From CAZSDP01 sp964605665 (GTDB taxonomy: Bacteria; Planctomycetota; UBA8108; UBA1146): a DNA stretch of 64,000 nucleotides. This document shows, piece after piece, positions 9,371 to 17,783 of this stretch (position 1 is its first letter; each line of letters begins with the position of its first letter). The position numbers were made by a program, and so were the translations under genes. The stretch spans positions 1-64,000 of the forward strand of contig CAZSDP010000015.1 of the NCBI GenBank assembly GCA_964605665.1, in the 5' to 3' direction. The notes under the pieces are model-generated. The model did no database searches. It was given only the letters and a program-made list of their open reading frames with translations, and was not told the origin of the DNA.

Positions 9371-10273
9371 TCACGCCCACTCGACATGAAGAGAGAAATC
9401 GAACGATTTCCACGTGTGGGTGAGTGCCCCCAGGGAGACCCTCCCAACTCCAGAGGCTGCATAATCGGCAATCGTCTCCCCCGTGATTCCGCCGGACGCT
9501 TCCAAATCCTCGCGGCGAACCTGCAGACCGTCCGCCTCGGCGTTCTCGATCCAGCGAGCCATCGTCGCAGGAGACTGGTTATCGATCAGAATCCGCTCCG
9601 CTCCCGCGGCCAGCGCAGCTCGAAATGACTCCTCATCCTCCACTTCAATCTGCACTGGAACCCCAGGGACTGCTTCCTGCAGTCGACGAGTGATCTCGCC
9701 GATGTCATCGGGGCCCCCATTTCCGAAGAGCGATCGGTGGTTCTCTTTGACGAGGGGAAAATCAGCGAGGTTGTAGCGGTGATTTGTCCCCCCCCCGGCC
9801 GCAACGGCCCTCCTTTGGAAGAGACGCGCGCCCGGAAAGGTCTTGCGCGTATCGAGGACGGCCGTCCGTCCAGCGAGAGCCACCCAGCGGCCGGTCTGGG
9901 TCGCAATTCCCGAAAGGGAACCGAATATGTTCAATGCGGTGCGCTCTGCCGCGAGAAGCGGTACTGGGTGAGCACGGACCACCAACACCTCCTCCCCTGT
10001 TCCCACCGACCTGCCGTCCGCAGGAATCGAGTCCACTTCAGCTCGCGGATCGAGCCGTCGAAATACCTCATAAGCGGGAGATGCCCCGCAGAGGATTCCG
10101 GGCATTCCCGCGGTGATCGTGGCGGTGGCCAGACGATCTTGGTCCCCGAGAAGAGTCTGGGAAGTGACATCACGATCCGCACCATCTTCCGCCAGGGCAG
10201 CTGAAATCCAGGCGGCGGTGGCTTCTCGAACCTCAGGCACGTTCCAAAACTCCGGATCACTGAAATCCAACAT
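9371..10273 (-). CDS. nadC: Nicotinate-nucleotide pyrophosphorylase (carboxylating)
   Basis: Converts quinolinate and PRPP to nicotinate mononucleotide in NAD biosynthesis, in the cytoplasm. The start at 10273 is preferred to one 12 codons upstream because AAGGAG lies 4 nt before it; the product has 300 aa, close to the usual length. Conserved features: EDGADRDVTSQTLL near the N-terminus, the LLAAERTALNIFGSLSGIAT helix, the PRPP/quinolinate binding DTRKTFPGARLFQRRAVAAG, the HRYNLADFPLVKENH stretch, IEVEDEESF, and the C-terminal ASGGITGETIADYAASGV. No nadA or nadB is nearby. A perfect inverted repeat sits about 40 bases upstream of the start. Confidence 0.96.
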   Translation of the reverse strand: MLDFSDPEFWNVPEVREATAAWISAALAEDGADRDVTSQTLLGDQDRLATATITAGMPGILCGASPAYEVFRRLDPRAEVDSIPADGRSVGTGEEVLVVRAHPVPLLAAERTALNIFGSLSGIATQTGRWVALAGRTAVLDTRKTFPGARLFQRRAVAAGGGTNHRYNLADFPLVKENHRSLFGNGGPDDIGEITRRLQEAVPGVPVQIEVEDEESFRAALAAGAERILIDNQSPATMARWIENAEADGLQVRREDLEASGGITGETIADYAASGVGRVSLGALTHTWKSFDFSLHVEWA

Positions 10274-10308
10274 CTGGCTCCTTTTGATCGGAAAGGGCAA
10301 ATTGAGCA

Positions 10309-10343
10309 CTCTGAGGGCCTCAGAGCGGAGGACCTCAGAGCGG
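10309..10343. promoter_or_regulatory. Inverted and direct repeat upstream of nadC
   Basis: CTCTGAGG and CCTCAGAG form a perfect 8-base palindrome around one central G (10309-10325), and the right arm is then repeated 15 bases further on (10333-10343). The site lies about 36-70 bases before the nadC start codon, where an operator could act. No known NAD repressor site is recognised; the call is tentative. Confidence 0.3.
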
Positions 10344-10496
10344 CGCCCATTGTTCCCAATCGGTCGCTCAGAAGCGAGGGCATGGTGTCGAAAGCGACTC
10401 CTGCCCCCACCCCGATGTCTCAGATCGCGTCATTTCCCGACACAATCACCCTCGACCCCGGGGAAAGTGCCCGGATAAGATGCGCCTGGAGAGGAA

Positions 10497-11942
10497 GTGG
10501 CGAACCCGATGATTCGAGTCGAAAGCGCCCAAGACCAGGTGTACGTCGCCAAGGTCTATGAGGCAAAACAAGAGCAGATCTTCCGCTATTGGGATGAACT
10601 CAATCCCGAAGAGCGTCGGGGCCTGCTCGCCCAGATTGCCTCGATCGACTTTCAAGAGTTCAGCAGATTGGTTCGGCAAGGAATCTCTCAGCAGGTCGAG
10701 GAAGAGGACCAGCAGAGAATCACCGCCCTCGAGCCGGTCGAGATGATCGGCCTGCCAACCACCCCCCTTCAACAGCAGGAACGAGCGAGAGCTCGTACCG
10801 CCGGGCTGGAAGCGCTCCGCAAGGGAGAAGTTGGTGTGTTCCTGGTCGCTGGAGGGCAAGGCACCCGTCTCGGCTTTACCGGACCAAAAGGATGCTATCC
10901 CCTCCTCCCTATCTCCGGCGCGAGTCTCTTTCAACACTTCGCCGAGAAGGTCTTGGCCTTGGGTCGAGCCGCCAAAAAGAACCTGCCTTGGTACATCATG
11001 ACCAGCCAAGCCAACGATGGAGAGACTCGCGAGTTCTTTCGATCGAATCGGAACTTCGGACTTGCTCCTTCCGACATTCACTTCTGTCCTCAGGCAATGC
11101 TTCCAGTCATCGATCCGAGACTGGGGAAGATCTTGATGGCCTCACGTGGAGAACTCCTACTCAGCCCAAATGGGCACGGAGGTGCAGTCCGAGTGATGCA
11201 GGGTCTCAAAGACCAATTCGCTGCCTCAGGGATCAAATTCCTCTTCTACCACCAGGTCGATAATCCGCTCGTTCAAATGGCTGACCCGGTCTTTCTCGGA
11301 TACCACATTCTTCGCGATGCGCAGTTCTCTTCAAAGGCTGTCGCGAAGACCGAGCCAGGAGAGCGCGTCGGAATCTTCTGTGTTGATGCCGGGCACACTC
11401 GGGTCGTCGAGTACACCGAGATCGGGGAAGAAGAGCAGAATGCTCGAGACCCTGATGGTCAGCTGACATTCCGCGCTGGAAACATCGCGACTCATATCAT
11501 CTCCACCGACTACGTTGCTCCCGACGACTCCACCGAGCCGTTCGTCATGCCTTACCACATCGCACGCAAGGCGGTGCGTTATCTTCGAGACGGCGAACTG
11601 GTCGAAGGGAACGAACCGAACTCGGTACGCTTCGAGTCTTTCATCTTCGACGTTCTTCCGTCTTCGAGAAATCCTGTCGTCCTCGAAGCGATTCGCTCCA
11701 GCGAGTTTGCTCCAGTGAAGAACGAGTCGGGGGTTGATTCGCCAGAAAGTTCGCGAAAAGCTCTCGTGGAACAGTGGGCTCAATGGCTCGAACAAGCGGG
11801 GATAAAGATCCCGCGTGGCGAAGAGGGAGAACCGCAGCATCTCATCGAGATTTCCCCACTTGTCGCTGATTCGGCGGAGAGTCTCGCCCGGGTGATCGAC
11901 AACTACGACATCGATCCTGATCGACCGATCCACTTGAGGTAA
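10497..11942 (+). CDS. UDP-N-acetylglucosamine/UDP-sugar pyrophosphorylase family protein (UDPGP type 1)
   Basis: 481 aa from the GTG at 10497 (GGAG, 5 nt spacing); an in-frame ATG at 10509 is an alternative. The protein follows eukaryote-like UAP1/AGX pyrophosphorylases: the nucleotide-binding loop VFLVAGGQGTRLGFTGPKGC, the IMTSQANDGETREFF segment, LLLSPNGHGG, the metal-binding Asp in FLFYHQVDNPLVQMADP, and the KAVAKTEPGERVGIFCVDAG and FRAGNIATHI segments near the sugar site. The enzyme would join UTP and a sugar-1-phosphate (probably GlcNAc-1-P) to form UDP-sugar for cell envelope polymers. Substrate choice cannot be settled by eye. The next gene starts 2 bases after the stop. Confidence 0.92.
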   Translation: MANPMIRVESAQDQVYVAKVYEAKQEQIFRYWDELNPEERRGLLAQIASIDFQEFSRLVRQGISQQVEEEDQQRITALEPVEMIGLPTTPLQQQERARARTAGLEALRKGEVGVFLVAGGQGTRLGFTGPKGCYPLLPISGASLFQHFAEKVLALGRAAKKNLPWYIMTSQANDGETREFFRSNRNFGLAPSDIHFCPQAMLPVIDPRLGKILMASRGELLLSPNGHGGAVRVMQGLKDQFAASGIKFLFYHQVDNPLVQMADPVFLGYHILRDAQFSSKAVAKTEPGERVGIFCVDAGHTRVVEYTEIGEEEQNARDPDGQLTFRAGNIATHIISTDYVAPDDSTEPFVMPYHIARKAVRYLRDGELVEGNEPNSVRFESFIFDVLPSSRNPVVLEAIRSSEFAPVKNESGVDSPESSRKALVEQWAQWLEQAGIKIPRGEEGEPQHLIEISPLVADSAESLARVIDNYDIDPDRPIHLR

Positions 11943-11944
11943 GC

Positions 11945-13636
11945 ATGCTCAACCTAGGACGATCTTATTTCCGGATCGGAGAGTTCTCCCGAATCGGTAA
12001 ACCCGTGAGCGAATCTCGATCCTCGCTCCCATCGAGACTCTTGCTGCTCATCATTCTGATCGTCCCCTTTCTGGTCGTTCCATCTCCAGGTCTCGCCTCG
12101 GGCTCCATCGAATTCGATAACTCTCGAGAAGATCTCGAACGAATCGAGCGCTGGCTTTCATCCGGGGATCTCGATCAAGCCGCTGCCGCGCGCCGTGAAC
12201 TCACCGACCGAATCGGAATCGCCCACATCGAACAGCTCAATACTTTCTTGACCCGCCCTCTCTCCCAAGAGGTGAGACAGCCACTGAATGATCGACTTCG
12301 CGAGCTGATTCAAACGCAGCTGAGAGAAGTCGAGATTGCCATCGAGAATTTCCAGACTGCGCGTCAACTTGCACGAGAGCTCGCAGAACAGATCTCAAGA
12401 GAAGAGACTCCTCCATCTGCTCAGCAAGTCGACTCCGAGGATCTAGAGACACGACGCGTCGAACTCGAAGAGAGACGCCGTAGCCGCAGAAATGCCCGCG
12501 AACGTGTCGATAGTGGCCACGACCGATTGCGGCAGTTGGGTCTGACCATCGCACCGGTCCTCTTCCACCGGCGAGAGACACATGCCGCAGGATCGACCTT
12601 GATCGAAAGATTCCATCGGCGCCTCTGGGAAGAACTCGAAGAAGAGGCGCAGCGTCTCTTTCCACAAGCTCCCGCGGAAGGGACGATCAGCTCTCATGTG
12701 AATCGCGCCTTGATTCCCCTGATCTCTGCTCTCGAATCGAATGACCCTGCCGGCTGGCAGCAGATCAGAAATCGTGAAGCCACGACCGCTATCGACTTGC
12801 TCGAGTCCCTTCGACCGACTGCTATCGACGAGGGGCGGTCGATCCTTCTCGAATTGGGAGATGCAAGCGAGACCTTTCTCACCGAGTGGATTCAACAGCC
12901 GTCTCCCCTACCGAGTCGTCTTCAGGCACAGTTCCATCAGTGGAACCGCCTGCGCGTCCCTCCCGGTTTTGAACGGCGAACTGCTCTCGATCTGGGAAGC
13001 TACGAATCCCTATCTCGGCGTCAGCGTAAGGATCTCATCGATCGGCTCGAATTCATGGGGACTGAGGATGTCACCGCGGTCCTTCATGGGATCGTCAAGG
13101 TCGAAGAAGAAGTCGCCCTGAAGGTCGAGGCGGCGGCGATACTCGCTCGCCTCGGTGATCCGAGAGGCGCTGGATTTCTCCGCCAGCTCGGACTTCTGCA
13201 AGCGGTCGAGCTGGAAGCGATTTCCCGACGAGTTCTTTTGATCGAAGCACTTCAGTTACGCGACAGGGGAGATGAGGCAGCCGCTTTGAACTCCCTCCTC
13301 GCCATTTTGCGCCGCTACCCGGCCGACTTTCGACTTCACTTCGAAATCGCGTTTAGCGCCTTGAGACTTCGACGCCTCGACCTCTCGATCGAGCACTTTG
13401 AGAGGGCGATCGCTCTCGATGCCCGTGACCCCCTCGCTCACTACAATTTTGCGTGCGCCCTCGCACTCGCGGGACAGAGCGCAGCGGCCTTGGATGCGCT
13501 GGAGGCCTCGATAGAGGCGGGCTTCAGAGACCGCGAACATATCCTCGCCGATGAAGATCTCGAATCTTTGCGAGACCTCTCTCGATTCAAGGAGCTCGTC
13601 GACGCCCTTCTCGAATCCCCCACCCGACCGAATTGA
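11945..13636 (+). CDS. Exported TPR-containing protein of unknown function
   Basis: 563 aa. The ATG lies two bases after the preceding stop, with a TGAGGT ribosome site inside the end of that gene, so translation is coupled. An N-terminal signal sequence runs to about residue 50 (SRLLLLIILIVPFLVVPSPGLAS). The middle is Glu/Arg-rich and helical, with a coiled-coil-like stretch near residues 120-190. The C-terminal 110 residues contain TPR units (HFEIAFSALRLRRLDLSIEH, then AHYNFACALALAGQSAAALD) and end with ALEASIEAGFRDREHI, a form often seen where TPRs cap bacterial periplasmic proteins. I do not recognise a catalytic domain. Pairing with a UDP-sugar enzyme hints at envelope work but is only context. 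Confidence 0.8.
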   Translation: MLNLGRSYFRIGEFSRIGKPVSESRSSLPSRLLLLIILIVPFLVVPSPGLASGSIEFDNSREDLERIERWLSSGDLDQAAAARRELTDRIGIAHIEQLNTFLTRPLSQEVRQPLNDRLRELIQTQLREVEIAIENFQTARQLARELAEQISREETPPSAQQVDSEDLETRRVELEERRRSRRNARERVDSGHDRLRQLGLTIAPVLFHRRETHAAGSTLIERFHRRLWEELEEEAQRLFPQAPAEGTISSHVNRALIPLISALESNDPAGWQQIRNREATTAIDLLESLRPTAIDEGRSILLELGDASETFLTEWIQQPSPLPSRLQAQFHQWNRLRVPPGFERRTALDLGSYESLSRRQRKDLIDRLEFMGTEDVTAVLHGIVKVEEEVALKVEAAAILARLGDPRGAGFLRQLGLLQAVELEAISRRVLLIEALQLRDRGDEAAALNSLLAILRRYPADFRLHFEIAFSALRLRRLDLSIEHFERAIALDARDPLAHYNFACALALAGQSAAALDALEASIEAGFRDREHILADEDLESLRDLSRFKELVDALLESPTRPN

Positions 13637-13669
13637 GCGACAGGTACAGAGCGACAGGTACAGAGCGAC
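13635..13669. repeat. Short tandem repeat at the end of the TPR gene
   Basis: The 14-base unit GAGCGACAGGTACA occurs twice in tandem and starts a third time. The first copy begins inside the stop codon of the TPR gene. Confidence 0.85.
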
Positions 13670-13859
13670 CGGGACTTCCAATGCTGCACAATTGAGCCGC
13701 GTTCTTTGAGTGGTCAATCGCCAAAGATTTGCGTCATTTGGCCGATTCTCGCCAATGGACCGATCCTCTCCAACCGTAGAGCTCGACGATTCCCCACGGA
13801 GGCGGCTATTCTTAGTCGGAGAGGGTCTCCTCGCGCTTCACGGGCGTACAGGAAGATCG

Positions 13860-16800
13860 ATGGGCACCAAAAACAAAGCTAAGACGACGCTCTCTGCACT
13901 AAATCCCGTTCTGATGCACATTCTCCGAGTCGGTCGAGAACGCTTCCAAGGCATTCTCATCTTGAGATCGCGCGGAGGGTCTTCACCACCACTTCACCTC
14001 CGGCTCATCGATGGACTCCTCGTCGATCTCGAGACAGAAGGCAAACCGAGCCTCCTCTCCCGAGCATTGCTCGCCAGCCCCCAACTCCGAGACAAAGAAC
14101 GCCGACGCTTTCGCAAAGAAGAGGCAGCAGGTCAAGGAGACACCGGACAACTGATCATCGCCTCTGGACTTCTCGACGAGCAAGAGATTGCTCGTTCCAT
14201 ATTGGCTGGTCTCGATGACGAACTCTCGCAATTCCTCGATATGAAAACCCCGGAAGTGATCGAAGCTGGGGACTCCGATTTGGTCGGTGGCTTCCTCGGC
14301 TGTGTCGACTTGAACCTACCGTTGGAGGAAGCCCTCTTGCGCTCGGCAGCATCTAGAAACCGCTGGGACATCGCTCGAGAACTCCCCCTGCTCAGAGAAG
14401 TGTTTGGGGCGACGTCTCAGGCGATGGAGCTGTTCCGTCAAGCAGAGCACTACCCAGACGAGGCAAGAATCCTGCAGACCTTTGATGGTCAGCTCGACCT
14501 CGCAGAAGTGATCGAGGCGACGAAGCTCGATAGCTGGAGCACTCTTTCTCGCTGCCGCGACCTACTGGACGCGGGTTACTTACAGTCGACCAATCCGGTC
14601 CAGCTCTTTCAGTTCGCGACTGAAGAAGAGCAAAGAGGACATCACGAGAAAGCGATGCGACTCTTCCAACATGCCGAAGAGTTGGGCTTGGACGATTTTG
14701 ATCTCGGGCATCGCCTCGCCCAAGCATTTCAACGCGTCGGCCGTACTGCTGAAGCGCTCGGCTTTTACCACCGATTCGCCGAGAAGTGCGTCAGCCAGTT
14801 CCGCATTGAAGAGACGATCGGAGTCTACCAACGGATTCTAGAGATCAATCCGAACGACTTGGTCATCCATGAGCGATACCTGAATCTCCTCGCACGACAT
14901 GGTCGTGGGGAGGAAGCTCTTCGTGGTGGGATCGAGCTCGCTCAGAAACTCCAGCAACTCGGTGACGAATCACGGGCTCACTCTCTCCTCGAGAAGCTCA
15001 TCGAGCATGGCGAAGGGTGTGAAGAGCTCCTGCGACTCTATCGAGACCTATCCCTGAAGACCGCTGATCCCGAAGGTGCCGTCACCGCCGCAAGAAAACT
15101 CGGTGAACTCTATCTGGAGCGACAAGACTTCCCTCTCGCCCTCGAAGTCTATCAAGGACTGTTTCAGCAGCTCCAAGATGATCCAGAGATTCGCGCTCGT
15201 TTGGCCGAGCTTCACTTCCGAACCGGTCATCTCGAAAAGGCGCGAGAGCATCTCGAAGCCCTCCAACGTCGCGCAGGCTGGGAGTCACGCCAACCCTCCG
15301 CTGAAGCGATCGCATTCCACCGTCGATTACTCGAGTTTGGAATGGAGGACGCGACGGTCACCGCATGGCTGGCAGAGGCGGCCCAAAGCCAGGAGAGTCG
15401 CGCCGATTCTGCGCACTATCTCCTCCGGCACCGCAACTTACTCTCCGAATCTGGCGATTTGGAAGGCGCACGACAAGCGGCCTTAGAACTCTGTCGCCTC
15501 CGCCCCGATGACCTCGAAGCGGTTCGCGCCTGGAGTGACTTGGAGCGACGATGCGGCGCTGATCATCGCGCGGCACTAGCTCTAGAAGAATTTGCAACCA
15601 GAGCCAAAGAGAACGGGATGTCTGTCCCAGAGAGCCAGTGGAGAGATTTTCTCAAGGAGCTGCTGTCGATTCAGCCACTCTCTCAAATCGGACAAGCTCT
15701 TCTTCTTGAAGCGATCGGTGATCAAGGTGAACCGGCACTTCGTGATCAGTTACTGCTTCAATCCGCTCTCACCTCACTGATCCGAGGGGACATCGAGCAC
15801 TCACGAACTCAACTTGCTCGATTGTCATCTCCACCGCCACTCTCCCCCGTCCTCGAGCTGTGCGCGGGAATCTTCTGCCTAGGAGGCCAAGAGCAGAAGA
15901 GACCTGCAGATTCTTGGTTCCGGCGAGGGGCCCAGCAAGCGGCGGAACAGGGTGATCGATCTCTCCTCGAAGATCTGATCGCACGACTTGAAGTCGTCGC
16001 CCCCGATGACGCGGAAGCCGCCAAACTGCGAAACACTGCGGAACGCCTGAAGCCGGTGGAAGGAAGTGGCATGAGCAGGTCACCGAAAGTGGTGAAGAGC
16101 GGCATCGCGGGGATCACAGAAAAGCTGCGCGGATTCAAAGAAGGTGACTCAGGAACTCCCCAAGCGGTTTCAACGCCGAGTCCTCCTTCCCCACCGAGCG
16201 GGGGAGGGATTCAATCCGCACTGGCCCGCCTCAAAGGGCTGAAGGGAAACCCTGCCTCTCCGACCACGACGGCGACACCGCCAGTAGCCTCGGGGACACC
16301 AGCATCGACCGCCTCCGAGTCGCCAAATCCCCCGATCCAGGTCGCTCCAGAAGGAGTGCCGCCGGCAGGCTCCAACGCCCCAGATCTACCAGCACCGCCC
16401 TCTCCTACTGAAGCCGGTGGAGGGGTGAGTGCAGCTTTGGCGCGGCTGAAGGGACTGCAGTCCCCCGCAGAGAATCGGTCAGTACCGGAAATCGGATCAC
16501 CTGCTCAGCAATCAGAAGTCACCACGGACCAAGAAGATCGAGAGCCCCTTCCTCCGCCTCCCGCTCCCCAAAACGCCGGTGGCGGGGTGAACGCGGCGCT
16601 CGCTCGCCTCAAAGGGCTCCAAACCGGAAACCCAACGACGGCCTCCACGACCGCTCCCGCGACTCCCGATTCCTCGATCAGCGTGTCATCTCCTCCTCTG
16701 GAGCGCACCGCCAAGAAGGTCGAACCAGAGCCACAAGACGGTCGAACGGCAAAGAGGACCTCAAAAAAGACCTCGAAGAAGAGCGCGAAGACCACGACCA

Positions 16801-16889
16801 AGAAGACGACGAAAAAAACCGCGAAGAAAACCACCAAGAAGACAGCAAAGAAGAGCACCAAATCGCAAAAGAGAGCCGAGTCGGGGTGA
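13860..16889 (+). CDS. DUF4388-like/TPR protein with repeated RLKGL motifs and histone-H1-like Lys tail
   Basis: The ATG at 13860 follows AGGAAG at 5 nt and gives 1009 aa; an upstream ATG would add 50 poorly structured residues. Residues 10-250 resemble the DUF4388 type (LSALNPVLMHILRVGRERFQ, LIDGLLVDLETEGKPSL, then a second part ending LRFD-like ILQTFDGQLDLAEVIEATK). Residues 250-760 are TPR-like helical repeats (for example AMRLFQHAEELG, AEALGFYHRFAEKC, RYLNLLARHGRGEEALR). Residues 780-950 are Pro/Ser/Thr-rich and carry three copies of a motif of the form GGG[IV]xxALARLKGL. The last 50 residues are nearly all Lys, Thr, Ala and Ser (KKTTKK, KKTAKK units), as in AlgP or histone-H1-like bacterial tails, which can bind DNA or polyanions. 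There is no signal peptide, so a cytoplasmic regulator or scaffold is likely. Confidence 0.82.
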   Translation: MGTKNKAKTTLSALNPVLMHILRVGRERFQGILILRSRGGSSPPLHLRLIDGLLVDLETEGKPSLLSRALLASPQLRDKERRRFRKEEAAGQGDTGQLIIASGLLDEQEIARSILAGLDDELSQFLDMKTPEVIEAGDSDLVGGFLGCVDLNLPLEEALLRSAASRNRWDIARELPLLREVFGATSQAMELFRQAEHYPDEARILQTFDGQLDLAEVIEATKLDSWSTLSRCRDLLDAGYLQSTNPVQLFQFATEEEQRGHHEKAMRLFQHAEELGLDDFDLGHRLAQAFQRVGRTAEALGFYHRFAEKCVSQFRIEETIGVYQRILEINPNDLVIHERYLNLLARHGRGEEALRGGIELAQKLQQLGDESRAHSLLEKLIEHGEGCEELLRLYRDLSLKTADPEGAVTAARKLGELYLERQDFPLALEVYQGLFQQLQDDPEIRARLAELHFRTGHLEKAREHLEALQRRAGWESRQPSAEAIAFHRRLLEFGMEDATVTAWLAEAAQSQESRADSAHYLLRHRNLLSESGDLEGARQAALELCRLRPDDLEAVRAWSDLERRCGADHRAALALEEFATRAKENGMSVPESQWRDFLKELLSIQPLSQIGQALLLEAIGDQGEPALRDQLLLQSALTSLIRGDIEHSRTQLARLSSPPPLSPVLELCAGIFCLGGQEQKRPADSWFRRGAQQAAEQGDRSLLEDLIARLEVVAPDDAEAAKLRNTAERLKPVEGSGMSRSPKVVKSGIAGITEKLRGFKEGDSGTPQAVSTPSPPSPPSGGGIQSALARLKGLKGNPASPTTTATPPVASGTPASTASESPNPPIQVAPEGVPPAGSNAPDLPAPPSPTEAGGGVSAALARLKGLQSPAENRSVPEIGSPAQQSEVTTDQEDREPLPPPPAPQNAGGGVNAALARLKGLQTGNPTTASTTAPATPDSSISVSSPPLERTAKKVEPEPQDGRTAKRTSKKTSKKSAKTTTKKTTKKTAKKTTKKTAKKSTKSQKRAESG

Positions 16890-17064
16890 GAGCGACCTAA
16901 ATTTGCTGGTCTGAGGGAGTTGGTTGACGCTCCGGCCCCGCTTTTCTAGGATCCGCCGGCTCAGGGACTTCTCTGAACTGGTCGATCAGACCTTCTTCGG
17001 AGAGGATGCAACTGGGATCCTATTCCTCGGGGTTTCGGTTTGCGGGCCCCAGAAATCGCCTTCA

Positions 17065-17139
17065 GGCGGCATGGCCAAGTGGCTAAGGCACGGGTTTGCA
17101 AAACCCGCATCCCCGGTTCGAGTCCGGGTGCCGCCTCCA
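17065..17139 (+). tRNA. tRNA-Cys (GCA)
   Basis: A cloverleaf can be drawn: acceptor stem GGCGGCA pairs with TGCCGCC, the anticodon loop TTTGCAAAA carries GCA, and the T arm reads CCCCGGTTCGAGTCCGGGG-like. An encoded CCA follows the discriminator base. A hairpin that could end transcription follows 10 bases later. Confidence 0.97.
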
Positions 17140-17148
17140 AAATTCAAT

Positions 17149-17178
17149 GCGCCGCGTCTCCTCGAGAGGCGCGGCGCT
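17149..17178 (+). terminator. Hairpin after tRNA-Cys
   Basis: GCGCCGCG-TCTC faces GAGA-GG-CGCGGCGC around a short loop, giving a GC-rich stem with one bulge. The T-run that follows is poor (TTCTTC), so this may be a weak terminator. Confidence 0.5.
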
Positions 17179-17180
17179 TC

Positions 17181-17237
17181 TTCAATTCCAGCGCTCAGTT
17201 TCAATTCCAGCGCTCAGTTTCAATTCCAGCGCTCAAT
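17181..17237. repeat. Three 19-bp direct repeats after tRNA-Cys
   Basis: The unit TTCAATTCCAGCGCTCAGT is repeated three times head to tail; the third copy diverges in its last bases. There is no spacer variation, so it is not a CRISPR array. The inner AGCGCT is palindromic. Confidence 0.95.
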
Positions 17238-17783
17238 ACCCGCTAGACGCGGCCCCGGGAGAATGATCGATCGCCCTCATTTGGGCTTCCTAGGGGAAAT
17301 TTCGGGGATCCCCCCATCGGAACAGACCACGATCATCTGACTCTCCTCCCCTTCTAATCGCTTCAGGACGACAACTCCGCTGTAACTTGTTCAGTCAATC
17401 CTGGAGTTCCTCACGTTGTTGCCCCACAATTACTGAGTTGGGCCGTATAATGGGCATGGGCAGGCTCCCGGCTCGCCTCCTTCGGGGTAGGCTGGGTACA
17501 ACCGGTAAGCGTTTCCTGCATTAGAAACGCGAAAGGACCATTCCTTAACAACACAAGTCCGGCAATTCCAGAAAGAGACCCTCTTCCTGGAATCGTCGAC
17601 GTTTTGGTGCGATTTTTTCGGCTCGATTCCAAATGCCGTCACCTCTCGATCGAAACGGGGTCAAGAAGGAGCGGCTCTCATTGGGACATGCGTGCCCGAT
17701 GAGGGTCGGTAACGAGGTCGCCTTCATGATCTCCCCGATTTAAGATTGGAGCTCTTTCGGGAGGACTGGGAAAGGAGTACGGA
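17238..17783. other. Long leader region with several hairpins, no protein gene seen
   Basis: About 545 bases without a supported gene. It holds a TATAAT at 17446-17451 with no clear -35 box. Downstream are a perfect 7-base inverted repeat GCGTTTC/GAAACGC (17509-17530) and a 12-base stem ATTCCAG-x-AAGAG facing CTCTT-x-CTGGAAT (17565-17593). A ribosome site AAAGGAG precedes the next gene. This could be a structured 5' leader or a small RNA; I recognise no known RNA family. Confidence 0.35.

Noticed and set aside
9177..9413. 78-codon minus-strand frame
   Set aside because: It overlaps the nadC end, runs through the short tandem repeat and has a biased Arg/Ser/His composition.
17181..17237. CRISPR-like array
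   Set aside because: The 19-base units are directly adjacent with no spacers, only three copies, and no cas genes occur.
16924..17340. Open frames running through tRNA-Cys
   Set aside because: They cross a clear tRNA gene and the three direct repeats, and have no family resemblance.
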